A stretch of DNA of 43,924 nt from an uncultured beta proteobacterium (GTDB lineage: Bacteria; Pseudomonadota; Gammaproteobacteria; Burkholderiales; Burkholderiaceae_C), in NCBI GenBank assembly GCA_903928635.1, contig CAIYRQ010000089.1, positions 1 to 43,924 of the forward strand, read 5' to 3'. The position numbers and the translations under genes are program-made. The notes beneath the pieces were generated by a model. It was not told the DNA's origin. It saw only the letters and a list, made by a program, of their open reading frames with translations, and made no database searches. The stretch's first letter is position 1, and the number at the start of each line of letters is the position of its first letter. Of the stretch, positions 20,875-31,168 are shown piece by piece.

Positions 20875-20950
20875 GCCGGTGTAGCTCAGTCGGTAGAGCA
20901 GCTCATTCGTAATGAGAAGGTCGGGTGTTCGATTCATCTCTCCGGCACCA
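20875..20950 (+). tRNA. tRNA-Thr (anticodon CGT)
   Basis: Cloverleaf GCCGGTGTAGCTCAGTCGGTAGAGC...TTCGTAA...GGTCGGGTGTTCGATTCATCTCTCCGGCACCA with encoded CCA; one apparent U-U mismatch in the acceptor stem; TATAAT at 20858-20863 just upstream. Confidence 0.95.
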
Positions 20951-20959
20951 CATTTCAAC

Positions 20960-20980
20960 AACCCGAATTGCTCGGGTTTT
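20960..20980 (+). terminator. Rho-independent terminator after tRNA-Thr
   Basis: AACCCGA-ATTGC-TCGGGTT followed by TT. Confidence 0.7.
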
Positions 20981-21225
20981 CTGCCTATTGCCCCCCGGCA
21001 ACCAAAGCAAAGTCGCAATCGTGCAAGTAGATTGCCCCTGAACTTCTCTCAATCAAGCAGCTAAGCGGTACGAGGCATCTCTCAATGACCGTAGTTTTAT
21101 ATGCTCGCAAAATCCCGGCACCAGAGTCAATTCGAGTACAACGCGGTATGTGAATGCGAGACATCCCCAAGTGCATTGAGCTGAACCCTCTGCCCCCCAC
21201 AATACAAATCGAAACAGGAATAACC

Positions 21226-22782
21226 ATGACCAGCATTCAACAACGCGCCGCTCTGCAACGCCAAATCTGGGCTATTGCCAATGATGTCCGCGGCGCGGTC
21301 GATGGCTGGGACTTCAAACAATATGTACTCGGCACACTTTTCTATCGTTTCATCAGCGAAAACTTTGCCAGCTACATCGAGGGCGGTGACGACGGGGTCC
21401 GCTACTCAGAGCTACCCGATAGCGTCATTACCGCGGAAATTAAAGACGATGCCATCAAGACCAAGGGCTACTTCATTTACCCAAGCCAACTTTTTTCGAA
21501 AGTAGCGACCGGCGCCAACACCAACGAGCGCCTGAATACCGATTTGGCAGCCATATTTGCCTCCATTGAAAGTTCCGCCGACGGCTACCCCTCAGAGCGG
21601 GATATCAAGGGTCTGTTTGCAGACTTTGACACCACCAGCAATCGCCTGGGCAATACCGTCAAAGACAAAAACACACGGCTGGCCGCTGTACTCAAAGGCG
21701 TAGCCGGGCTCGAGTTTGGCGATTTTGAGGGCAGCCACATTGACTTGTTCGGTGACGCCTATGAGTTCCTCATCTCCAACTACGCGGCCAATGCAGGCAA
21801 GTCGGGCGGCGAATTTTTTACGCCCCAGCATGTGTCCAAGCTGATTGCCCAGCTGGCCATGCACAAACAAACCAGCGTCAACAAAATTTACGACCCCGCT
21901 TGTGGCTCAGGCTCGCTATTGCTGCAAGCAAAAAAGCACTTTGACCAGCACCTGATTGAAGATGGTTTTTGGGGCCAAGAGCTCAACCACACCACCTAAC
22001 ACTTGGCGCGCATGAACATGTTCTTGCACAACGTCAACTACGATAAGTTCAACATCCAGCTGGGCGACACCCTGATTGACCCGCACTTTGGCGACGCCAA
22101 ACCCTTCGACGCCATCGTCTCCAACCCACCGTATTCGGTGAAGTGGATCGGCAGCGACGACCCGACCCTGATCAACGACGACCGCTTTGCCCCCGCAGGC
22201 GTGCTGGCCCCCAAGAGCAAGGCCGACTTTGCCTTTGTGCTGCACGCGCTCAGCTACTTGTCCAGCAAAGGCCGCGCCGCCATTGTTTGCTTTCCGGGCA
22301 TCTTTTACCGAGGCGGCGCAGAGCAAAAAATCCGCCAATATTTGGTGGACAACAACCATGTGGAAACCGTCATCTCACTGGCGCCCAACCTGTTCTTCGG
22401 CACCACCATTGCCGTGACCATTCTGGTGCTGTCCAAACACAAAGCCGACACCACCACCCAGTTCATCGACGCCAGCGCACTGTTCAAGAAAGAAACCAAC
22501 AACAACACGCTACTAGACGCGCACATCGACCAAATCATGGCCGTGTTCGACAGCAAGGCCAATGTGGACCACTTTGCCCGCTCGGTCAGCCACGCCGACG
22601 TTGCTGCCAACGACTACAACCTGGCCGTCAGCAGCTACGTGGAGGCCAAAGACACCCGCGAAGTGGTGGACATTGCCCAGCTCAACGCACAGCTCAAAAC
22701 CACCGTGGCCAAGATCGACCAACTGCGCCAAGACATTGACGCCATCGTGGCCGAGATTGAAGGCGAGGAGCAAGAGGCATGA
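21226..22782 (+). pseudogene. hsdM: Type I restriction-modification methyltransferase subunit HsdM, interrupted by in-frame TAA at 21997-21999
   Basis: ORFs 21226-21999 and 22003-22782 are in the same frame. Motif I ([14 protein letters not shown]) lies before the stop and NPPY (SNPPYSVKW) after it. Combined length of about 518 codons suits a type IC HsdM. Confidence 0.88.
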
Positions 22783-23915
22783 GAGGCGTGGACTTTTTGG
22801 ACAGGCTGCTTGGTGCGGCTAAAGTAGAGTGGAAATCGCTGGGCGATGAGCATTATTTTGAAATCGCTAATAGCGGCAGAAAGCCAGTAAAGGCTTCATT
22901 GCGGCAGCCGGGCGAGACTCCATACTACGGTGCAAACAACATTCAAGACTACGTAGAGGGGCACACGCACGATGGTGTGTTTGTTTTGATCGCGGAGGAT
23001 GGCTCCGCCAGTCTAGAAAACTACTCAATTCAATACGCTGAGGGAAAATTTTGGGCAAACAATCACGTTCATGTTGTGCGTGGTACTCAGGCAGTTGATA
23101 CAAGGTTCTTGTATCACTACCTGTCGATTGTTAATTTCATTCCGTTTCTCACTGGCGGTGGCCGTGCGAAGTTAACCAAGGGCAGCATGGTGGATATTGA
23201 AATCCCCATTCCCTGCCCAGACAACCCCAAAAAATCGCTTGAAATCCAAGCCGAAATCGTTCGCATCCTGGACGCCTTCACCGAGCTGACCACCGAGCTG
23301 ACCACCCGAAAAAAACAATACAACCACTACCGCGACCAGTTGTTGAATTTTGAAGATTGGGCGGTGGAGTGGAAGACGTTGGGGGAGGTTGTGAATACGA
23401 TCAAGACTGGCAAGCTAAATGCCAACGCAATGGTAGAGGGCGGTGAATATCCTTTTTTTACGTGCGATGCCAAGCCCTTCAAAATTGATACCTACGCATT
23501 TGACACGGAGGCAATTATTGTTTCTGGAAATGGCAGTCAAGTTGGCCATATAAATTACTACAAAGGAAAATTTAACGCCTATCAACGCACTTATGTTTTG
23601 GCGGACTGTTCTACTGCGATCAGCATGGGTTTTTTGCTTACATATTTAAAGGCGTACCTGCGTGCTTACATCATGCAGCATTCAAAAAAGGGCTCGGTTC
23701 CTTACATCACTATGCCTATGTTGGAGAGTTTTCGAATCCCGATTCCGTCGTCTGAGGAACAAGCCCGCATAGTCGCCATCCTCGATAAATTCGATGCACT
23801 GACCAACTCCATCACCGAAGGCTTGCCCCGCGAAATCGAACTACGCCAGAAGCAATACGAGCACTACCGCGATTTGCTTCTGAGCTTTCCCAAGCTGGAT
23901 GAAGTAGATGGATGA
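22779..23915 (+). CDS. hsdS: Type I restriction-modification specificity subunit
   Basis: Two target-recognition domains each followed by a conserved helix ([33 protein letters not shown] and [43 protein letters not shown]); ATGA overlap with hsdM. Confidence 0.95.
   Translation: MRGVDFLDRLLGAAKVEWKSLGDEHYFEIANSGRKPVKASLRQPGETPYYGANNIQDYVEGHTHDGVFVLIAEDGSASLENYSIQYAEGKFWANNHVHVVRGTQAVDTRFLYHYLSIVNFIPFLTGGGRAKLTKGSMVDIEIPIPCPDNPKKSLEIQAEIVRILDAFTELTTELTTRKKQYNHYRDQLLNFEDWAVEWKTLGEVVNTIKTGKLNANAMVEGGEYPFFTCDAKPFKIDTYAFDTEAIIVSGNGSQVGHINYYKGKFNAYQRTYVLADCSTAISMGFLLTYLKAYLRAYIMQHSKKGSVPYITMPMLESFRIPIPSSEEQARIVAILDKFDALTNSITEGLPREIELRQKQYEHYRDLLLSFPKLDEVDG
23280..23306 (+). repeat. Two tandem copies of a 12-bp repeat ACCGAGCTGACC (TELT TELT) in the central conserved region of hsdS
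   Basis: Read directly: ACCGAGCTGACC ACCGAGCTGACC ACC, in frame. Confidence 0.9.
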
Positions 23916-25053
23916 CATGGGTAAAACGCTGACCGAAATTGCCCAGCAGCTGAGTGATGCCAACAAGAAGGTGCCGCTGATTTATGCCTTTAACGGTACG
24001 GGTAAGACGCGTCTGTCGCGTGAGTTTAAAGATCTGGTTTCACCAAAGATAGACGGTGAAGAAGCGCACGCATCCGAATTGGCCGCCAAGAAAGTCTTGT
24101 ACTACAGCGCATTCACGGAGGACTTGTTTTATTGGGATAACGACTTAGGGCAAGACGCAGAACGCAAGTTGCAAATTCAACCCAACGCGTTTACCAAGTG
24201 GGTACTTGAAGAGCAAGGCCAAGACCAGAGCATTACCGCAACTTTTCAGCATTACACCAGCGATAAATTGACCCCGCATTTCACTACTGACTTTTCAGCG
24301 GTGAGCTTTTCATTTGAGCGTGGCAATGAGGCGCAAGAATCCAACGTCAAAATTTCTAAGGGCGAAGAAAGTAATTTCATTTGGAGCTTTTTCAATGCCT
24401 TGCTTGAGCAGTTGATTTCTGAGTTGAATATCGCAGAAGTCGCAGACCGATCCACCGATGTTTTTAACAACTTGGAATACGTTTTCATTGATGATCCTGT
24501 GAGTTCATTGGATGAAAACCACCTGATTGAGTTGGCGGTGAACCTGGCGGCACTAATCAAATCAAGCCAATCGGATTTGAAGTTCATCCTCACTACGCAC
24601 AACGCGCTGTTTTACAACGTACTTTTTAATGAGCTAGGCCTCAAGAGCGGCCTCTTTCTGGAGCGGCTCGAAGATGAGACCTTCACACTCACAGAGAAGC
24701 GTGGTGACTCCAATAAAAGCTTTTCTTATCACCTGCATTTGAAACAAACCATTGAGCATGCTGTTGCTGGCAACAGGGTAGAGCGGTTTCATTTCACTTT
24801 GCTGCGAAACCTTTACGAAAAAACTGCCAGCTTTCTGGGCTACTCCAAATGGTCTGAACTATTGCCTGATGACAAACAGCTCTACCTGAGCAGGATCATT
24901 AATTTCACCAGCCACAGTACGCTGTCGAGTGAAACCGTGGCACAGCCAACGCCAGCGGAGAAGGCAACTGTCAAGCTATTGCTGGATCACTTGAAGAACA
25001 ACTATGGCTTTTGGCAGCCCGTTGTAGCTGATGGAGAGACCCATGCCCAATGA
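23908..25053 (+). CDS. prrC: PrrC-like anticodon nuclease (ABC-type NTPase plus ACNase domain)
   Basis: IYAFNGTGKTRLSREF (Walker A), KISKGEESNFIWSFF (ABC signature), VFIDDPVSSLDENH (Walker B), FILTTHN (H-loop), KRGDSNKSFSYHLHLKQ, and C-terminal R-x3-E-x31-H (LLRNLYEKTASFLGY...FTSHST). It sits between hsdS and hsdR; M4 (23917) is an alternative start. Confidence 0.92.
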   Translation: MDDMGKTLTEIAQQLSDANKKVPLIYAFNGTGKTRLSREFKDLVSPKIDGEEAHASELAAKKVLYYSAFTEDLFYWDNDLGQDAERKLQIQPNAFTKWVLEEQGQDQSITATFQHYTSDKLTPHFTTDFSAVSFSFERGNEAQESNVKISKGEESNFIWSFFNALLEQLISELNIAEVADRSTDVFNNLEYVFIDDPVSSLDENHLIELAVNLAALIKSSQSDLKFILTTHNALFYNVLFNELGLKSGLFLERLEDETFTLTEKRGDSNKSFSYHLHLKQTIEHAVAGNRVERFHFTLLRNLYEKTASFLGYSKWSELLPDDKQLYLSRIINFTSHSTLSSETVAQPTPAEKATVKLLLDHLKNNYGFWQPVVADGETHAQ

Positions 25054-25897
25054 TCGTCCCGTAAAAGTGCAATTGTTTGAATCTGCCCATATACGTTCTG
25101 CTTGGGACGAGGGCGAGGAAAAGTGGTGGTTCTCTGCCCTGGACATCGTTGCGGCGCTGACAGACCAGCCCGATTACGCCAAAGTCCGCAACTACTGGAA
25201 GTGGCTCAAGAACAAGCTGAAGCTTGAGGGCAGTGAAGTGGTTAGTGCCACTAACCAGTTGAAACTGGAGGCCCCGGACGGCAAACAGCGCCTGACAGAT
25301 GTACTGGATACGCAGCAGGTGTTCAGGATCATCCAATCCATCCCTTCCAGAAAAGCCGAACCCTTCAAGCTGTGGCTGGCCAATGTGGCCAAGCAACGTC
25401 TAGACCAACTGCAAGACCCTGAACTCAGCATCGAGCAAGCCATGCTCGACTACAAGCGCCTGGGGTACACGGACAACTGGATCAACCAGCGGCTCAAGAG
25501 CATCGAGATCCGCAAAGAGTTGACCGACGAGTGGAAAAAGCACGGCTTGCAAGAGGGGCCGCAATTCGCATTTTTGACCGACGTGATTTACAAAACCTGG
25601 GCCGACAAAACCGCCAAGGAATACAAGCAGCACAAGGGCCTGAGGAAAGAAAACCTGCGTGACAACATGACCAATAAAGAGCTGATCATGAGCATGCTGG
25701 CCGAGCTGTCTACCAAAGAAATCTCAGAAGCCGTGCAGCCGCAAACGCTGGACGAGCACGAATCTGTGGCCAAGCGCGGTGGTGGGGTGGCCCGGCAGGC
25801 ACGGCTCAAGCTGGAAGCCGAAACGGGCAAAAAGCTGGTCAGCCCGCAAAACGCCAAGCAGTTGCGGCAGATCAGTCAAGACAAGCGCAAAAAATAA
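25043..25897 (+). CDS. Bro-N / phage antirepressor-like protein
   Basis: [52 protein letters not shown]... Bro-N-like N-terminus; overlaps prrC by 11 bp. Confidence 0.75.
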   Translation: MPNDRPVKVQLFESAHIRSAWDEGEEKWWFSALDIVAALTDQPDYAKVRNYWKWLKNKLKLEGSEVVSATNQLKLEAPDGKQRLTDVLDTQQVFRIIQSIPSRKAEPFKLWLANVAKQRLDQLQDPELSIEQAMLDYKRLGYTDNWINQRLKSIEIRKELTDEWKKHGLQEGPQFAFLTDVIYKTWADKTAKEYKQHKGLRKENLRDNMTNKELIMSMLAELSTKEISEAVQPQTLDEHESVAKRGGGVARQARLKLEAETGKKLVSPQNAKQLRQISQDKRKK

Positions 25898-25914
25898 ATG
25901 AGGAGTGCCACGGA

Positions 25915-28900
25915 GTGATCGACTACAAAACCATCGCCGAGTCCAAAAACTTCATCGTTTTGGACCAGTACACCAAAGATTGGCAAGTCAATGACAGCTA
26001 CCAGAGTGAGAGCGAGCTGGAGCGGGAGCTGATTCAGGACCTGATCAATCAGGGCTATGAATACGCGCCGACGCTGAACACGCCCGAGACTCTGCTGCCC
26101 AATGTGCGCGTGCAGCTGCAAGCGCTCAATGCTGTGCAATTCTCTGATGCGGAGTGGAAGCGCTTTGTGGAGAGCTGGCTGGACAAGCCCAGCGATGGCA
26201 TTGTCGAAAAGACCCGCAAGGTGCACGACGACTACATCCACGACTTTGTGTTTGACGATGGGCGCATCCAGAACATCTATTTGCTAGACAAAAAGCACGT
26301 TGCCCGCAACAAGGTGCAGGTCATCAAGCAGTTTGAGCAAACGGGCACGCAGGCTAACCGCTACGACGTGACGATTCTGGTCAACGGCTTGCCGCTGGTG
26401 CAGGTGGAATTGAAGAAGCGCGGCGTGGCGATCCGCGAGGCTTTCAACCAAGTGCACCGCTACAGCAAAGAGAGCTTCAACAGCGCGAACTCGCTGTTCA
26501 AGTTTTTGCAGCTGTTTGTGATTTCCAATGGCACCGACAGCCGTTACTTTGCCAACACCACGCAGCGCAACAAAAACAGCTACGACTTCACCATGAACTG
26601 GGCGAAGGCGGACAACAGCCTGATCAAGGACCTGAAGGACTTCACGGCCACCTTCTTTCAAAAGGACACGCTGCTCAAGGTGCTGCTGCGCTATTCGGTT
26701 TTTGACACCAGCAACACGCTGCTGGTGATGCGCCCTTACCAAATTGCCGCCACCGAGCGCATTTTGTGGAAGATTGGCGGCAGCCACCAGGCCAAGAACT
26801 GGAGCAAGCTGGAGGGCGGCGGCTTCATTTGGCACACCACGGGCTCGGGCAAAACGCTGACCAGCTTCAAGGCCGCGCGTTTGGCCACCGAGCTGGACTT
26901 CATTGACAAGGTTTTTTTTGTGGTGGACCGCAAGGATCTGGACTACCAGACCATGAAGGAATACCAACGCTTTTCGCCCGACAGCGTGAACGGCTCAGAC
27001 AGCACCGCTGGCCTCAAGCGCAACCTGGAAAAAGACGACAACAAGATCATCGTCACCACCATCCAGAAGCTCAACCACCTGATGCGCAACGAGGCCGACC
27101 TGGCGATTTATGGCACGCAGGTGGTGTTCATTTTTGACGAGTGCCACCGCAGCCAGTTTGGCGAGGCACAGAAGAACCTGAATAAAAAATTCAAGAAGTT
27201 TTGCCAATTCGGCTTCACCGGCACGCCGATTTTTCCTGAAAACGCTCTGGGCGCTGAGACCACCGCCAGCGTGTTTGGCAGCGAACTGCATTCGTATGTG
27301 ATCACCGATGCCATTCGCGACGAGAAGGTGCTCAAGTTCAAGGTGGACTACAACGATGTGCGCCCACAGTTCAAGGCCATCGAAACCTTGCAGGATGAAA
27401 AAATCCTTAGCGCGACAGAAAACAAGCAAGCGCTGTTGCACCCCGATCGAATTCGGGAGATTTCAAACTACATATTGAGTAACTTCCGGCAAAAAACCCA
27501 TCGCCTACAGGGAGGCAATAAAGGCTTCAATGCGATGTTTGCCGTAAGCAGCGTGGATGCCGCAAAGCTGTATTACGAGTCGTTCAAAGCCCTGCAAAAG
27601 AGCAGCGAAAAGACGCTGAAGGTGGCTACGATTTTCTCGTTTGCCGCCAACGAAGAACAGTATGCAATTGGCGACATCCAAGACGAAGGTTTTGATGTGT
27701 CGGCTATGAACAGCAGTGCCAAAGAATTTTTGAGCGCTGCCATCGCGGACTACAACGGACTATTCAAATCCAACTTCAGCGTGGACAGCAACGGCTTTCA
27801 GAACTACTACCGCGACCTCGCCAAGAGGGTCAAGGGCACAGACGACAACGGCAAGAGACTCCCTGCCAATGAGCAAGTCGATTTGTTGATAGTTGTGGGG
27901 ATGTTCCTGACCGGCTTTGATGCGCCCACACTTAACACGTTATTCGTGGACAAGAACCTGCGCTACCACGGCTTGTTGCAAGCCTATTCGCGTACCAACC
28001 GAATTTTTGACGCCACCAAAACCTTCGGCAATATCGTCACCTTTAGAGACTTAGAACAGGCGACGATCGACGCTATTACTCTGTTCGGAGACAAGAACAC
28101 AAAAAATGTGGTGCTAGAAAAGAGCTACCGGGAGTACATGGAGGGATTCACCGATCTGGTGACCGGAGAGGCACGGCGTGGTTTCGTGGAGGTGGTAACT
28201 GAGTTGGAACAGCGATTCCCGGATCCCACTTTTATTGAAAAGGAGTCAGACAAGAAAGCATTTGTGAAACTATTCAGTGAGTATTTACGTGTTGAAAATG
28301 TTCTACAAAACTATGATGAGTTTGCCAGCCTAAAGGCCTTGCAAAGCATTGATGTCAACGACGCAGAAGCTGTCGCAGCCTTCAAATCGCGGTATTACCT
28401 GAGCGATCAAGGCGTTGCAGGGTTGCAATCCATCCGGGTGCTCGCCGATCGAAAAGTTCAGGATTACCGTTCAACCTACAACGATGTTCGCGAGTGGTTG
28501 CGCCGCGAAAAAAATTCGACGGAAAAAGATAAGTCGTCCATTGATTGGGATGACGTGGTTTTCGAAGTAGACCTATTGAAGTCGCAAGAGATCAACCTTG
28601 ACTACATACTTGAATTGATTTTTGATAACCATAGGAAGGTTAAAGACAAGGCCACACTGGTTGAAGACGTCCGAAGAGTGATTCGCGCCAGCTTGGGAAA
28701 CCGCGCCAAAGAGAGCTTGGTTGTCGACTTTATTAACCAAACTGATCTGGACCAGATTGGCGATAAGGCCAGTGTGATTGACGCTTTTTTTGCGTTTGCA
28801 CAAGCAGAACAACAGCGAGAAGTGCAAGACCTTATCAGCACCGAAAGTCTTAACGCCGACGCGGCACGGCGCTATATCACCGCCTCACTAAAACGGGAAT

Positions 28901-29046
28901 TCGCCAGTGACAATGGCACGGAACTCAACGCTGTGCTGCCCAAGATGAGCCCGCTTAATCCGCAATATTTGACCAAAAAGCACAGCGTATTCCAGAAAAT
29001 CGCTGCGTTTGTTGAGAAGTTCAAGGGTGTGGGCGGACAGGTGTAA
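25915..29046 (+). CDS. hsdR: Type I restriction endonuclease subunit HsdR (GTG start)
   Basis: PD-(D/E)xK-like region ([23 protein letters not shown]), helicase motifs [28 protein letters not shown] and FTGTPIF; 1043 aa. Confidence 0.96.
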   Translation: MIDYKTIAESKNFIVLDQYTKDWQVNDSYQSESELERELIQDLINQGYEYAPTLNTPETLLPNVRVQLQALNAVQFSDAEWKRFVESWLDKPSDGIVEKTRKVHDDYIHDFVFDDGRIQNIYLLDKKHVARNKVQVIKQFEQTGTQANRYDVTILVNGLPLVQVELKKRGVAIREAFNQVHRYSKESFNSANSLFKFLQLFVISNGTDSRYFANTTQRNKNSYDFTMNWAKADNSLIKDLKDFTATFFQKDTLLKVLLRYSVFDTSNTLLVMRPYQIAATERILWKIGGSHQAKNWSKLEGGGFIWHTTGSGKTLTSFKAARLATELDFIDKVFFVVDRKDLDYQTMKEYQRFSPDSVNGSDSTAGLKRNLEKDDNKIIVTTIQKLNHLMRNEADLAIYGTQVVFIFDECHRSQFGEAQKNLNKKFKKFCQFGFTGTPIFPENALGAETTASVFGSELHSYVITDAIRDEKVLKFKVDYNDVRPQFKAIETLQDEKILSATENKQALLHPDRIREISNYILSNFRQKTHRLQGGNKGFNAMFAVSSVDAAKLYYESFKALQKSSEKTLKVATIFSFAANEEQYAIGDIQDEGFDVSAMNSSAKEFLSAAIADYNGLFKSNFSVDSNGFQNYYRDLAKRVKGTDDNGKRLPANEQVDLLIVVGMFLTGFDAPTLNTLFVDKNLRYHGLLQAYSRTNRIFDATKTFGNIVTFRDLEQATIDAITLFGDKNTKNVVLEKSYREYMEGFTDLVTGEARRGFVEVVTELEQRFPDPTFIEKESDKKAFVKLFSEYLRVENVLQNYDEFASLKALQSIDVNDAEAVAAFKSRYYLSDQGVAGLQSIRVLADRKVQDYRSTYNDVREWLRREKNSTEKDKSSIDWDDVVFEVDLLKSQEINLDYILELIFDNHRKVKDKATLVEDVRRVIRASLGNRAKESLVVDFINQTDLDQIGDKASVIDAFFAFAQAEQQREVQDLISTESLNADAARRYITASLKREFASDNGTELNAVLPKMSPLNPQYLTKKHSVFQKIAAFVEKFKGVGGQV

Positions 29047-29091
29047 GCGCACCGACCCACAAGTCGAACCCACCAGAGCGGACGAGTCAGC

Positions 29092-30492
29092 TTAAGACCC
29101 CGCCACCTTCATCCGGTTCACCAGAATCGAACCCACCGTCTTAGCACCGTAGTTGTAGGCGTCGGCGCCTACGGCTTCGATGCCGCGCAGCATGTCTTTC
29201 ATGTTGCCCGCGATGGTGATTTCGTGCACCGGGTAGGCGATTTGGCCGTTTTCGACCCAGAAGCCACTGGCGCCGCGCGAGTAGTCGCCAGTCACGTAGT
29301 TCACGCCCTGGCCCATCAGCTCGGTGACCAACAGGCCGGTGCCGAGCTTGCGGATCATGGCGTCCAGGTCGTCGCTGGCGCGTGTGAGGCGTGAGCGCAG
29401 CACCAGGTTGTGCGAACCGCCTGCATTGCCGGTGGTTTGCATGCCCAGCTTGCGCGCGGTGTAGCTGCTCAAAAAGTAGCCTTGCAAGCGCCCGGCTTCC
29501 ACCACCTGGCGGGCCTGCACACGCACGCCTTCTTCGTCAAAGGGCGAGCTGCCCTTGCCGCCCGGCACAAAGGGGTCTTCAAACAAATCCAGGTGCTTGG
29601 CCAGCACCGGTTTGCCCAAAGAGTTGAGCAAAAACGAACTCTTGCGGTACAGCGCACCGCCGCTCACGGCCTGCACCAGTGCACCCAACAGGCCTGCGGC
29701 CATGGGCGACTCAAACAAGACCGGGCATTCGGTCGTCGCAATCTTGCGGGACTTGAGGCGGCTCAGGGCACGCTCGGCCGCATAACGACCCACTTGCTCG
29801 GGGGACGCCAAATCGGACGCCTTGCGCATGGAGCTGTACCAGCCGTCGCGCTGCATGTCTTTGCCCTTGCCTGCAATGGGCGAGACCGACAGCGAATGGC
29901 GCGAGCTGGCATAGCCACCGCGAAAGCCGTTGGTGTGCGCCGTAAAGAAGTGCGATTGCTGCGCCGAGACGGCTGCGCCTTCGCTGTTGGTGATGCGCTT
30001 GTCCACCGACAAGGCGGCCGCTTCGCAGCGCATGGCCATCGTGGCCGCGTCTGCACTGCTCAGTGCCCAGGGGTGGAACAAATCGAGGTCACGCTCGCGC
30101 TCGCCCACGGGGCAAATATCTGCGGCGGCGGGCAGGCTGGCAAAGGGGTCTTCCGCGGTAAAGCGCGCAATGTCGTAAGCCGCGCGCACGGTTTGGGCGA
30201 TGGCGGCATCCGAAAAATCAGAGGTGCTGGCGTTGCCGCGGCGCTTGCCCAGGTAGACCGTCACACCCAGCGATTTGTCGCGGTTGCGTTCTACGTTTTC
30301 GAGTTCGCCGTTGCGTACCGAAACGCTCAGGCCGCAGCCTTCAGACACTTCTGCTGCGGCGTCGGTGGCACCGAGTTTTTTGGCGGCTTTGAGGCTGGCG
30401 TCCACGCGGGATTCAAAAAAAGCGCGGCTGTAAGCGAATCCGGGAAGAGGCTGGGCAGCAAGCGCTTTGGGGGAGTTTTTCGGGTTTTTCAT
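29092..30492 (-). CDS. pmbA: Metalloprotease PmbA/TldE
   Basis: TldD/PmbA family signatures (GNAGGSHNLVL, TELMGQGVNYVTGDYSRGASGFWVENGQIAYPVHEITIAGNM). Confidence 0.95.
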   Translation of the reverse strand: MKNPKNSPKALAAQPLPGFAYSRAFFESRVDASLKAAKKLGATDAAAEVSEGCGLSVSVRNGELENVERNRDKSLGVTVYLGKRRGNASTSDFSDAAIAQTVRAAYDIARFTAEDPFASLPAAADICPVGERERDLDLFHPWALSSADAATMAMRCEAAALSVDKRITNSEGAAVSAQQSHFFTAHTNGFRGGYASSRHSLSVSPIAGKGKDMQRDGWYSSMRKASDLASPEQVGRYAAERALSRLKSRKIATTECPVLFESPMAAGLLGALVQAVSGGALYRKSSFLLNSLGKPVLAKHLDLFEDPFVPGGKGSSPFDEEGVRVQARQVVEAGRLQGYFLSSYTARKLGMQTTGNAGGSHNLVLRSRLTRASDDLDAMIRKLGTGLLVTELMGQGVNYVTGDYSRGASGFWVENGQIAYPVHEITIAGNMKDMLRGIEAVGADAYNYGAKTVGSILVNRMKVAGS

Positions 30493-30514
30493 GCGAAGGC
30501 TATGATACTTGGCT

Positions 30515-31168
30515 ATGTCAAGAAAATTAAAAAAGGGTTACTTCGTCAAAGGCCAGTTTGTGGCTGAAGGCAGTGCCCTGGATCTGGAATACAAGCGCGA
30601 GCTCAAAGGCACGGACGAGGCCACGCGCACCGACCTCAAGCGTGAAAGCACCGAAATTCAAAAACTCGGCGAAGACTTGCTCACCCTGCGCACCGAACTC
30701 TTGACCCGCTTGCAACTCCCCGAAAAATTGGTGGAAGCGATTGCCGAGTCCAAGCGCATCACCAACTTTGAAGGCAAGCGCCGCCAGATGCAGTTCATCG
30801 GCAAACTCATGCGCAAGCTGGAGCCCGAGCAGCACGAGGCCATTCGCGTGGCGCTGGTGGAGCAGCACACGCCGTCGGCCTTAGAAACCCAAACCCTGCA
30901 CCAAGCCGAAATGTGGCGCGACCGTCTGTTGGCCGACGACGATGCGCTGAGCCAATGGATCAACCTGAGCCCTTCCACCGACAGCCAGCAACTGCGCGCC
31001 CTGGTGCGCCAAGCGCGCAAGGACGCCGTGCCCGAACGCCCGGGCGAAGCGCAGCGCCACGGCCGCGCCTACCGCGACATTTTTCAATTGGTGCGCGCTC
31101 AGCTCATGGGTGAAAACAATGTGGACGACGAGGAGCTGCCGCCCACCAACCCCGGAGCCGATGCATGA
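30515..31168 (+). CDS. Ribosome-associated protein YjgA (DarP family)
   Basis: KRELKGTDEATRTDLKRES..., RRQMQFIGKLMR..., LRALVRQARKDAV.. family pattern; divergent from pmbA. Confidence 0.88.
   Translation: MSRKLKKGYFVKGQFVAEGSALDLEYKRELKGTDEATRTDLKRESTEIQKLGEDLLTLRTELLTRLQLPEKLVEAIAESKRITNFEGKRRQMQFIGKLMRKLEPEQHEAIRVALVEQHTPSALETQTLHQAEMWRDRLLADDDALSQWINLSPSTDSQQLRALVRQARKDAVPERPGEAQRHGRAYRDIFQLVRAQLMGENNVDDEELPPTNPGADA

Noticed and set aside
21226-29046. CRISPR array, integrase or transposase within the island
   Set aside because: No periodic repeats and no DDE or tyrosine/serine recombinase motifs seen in any frame.
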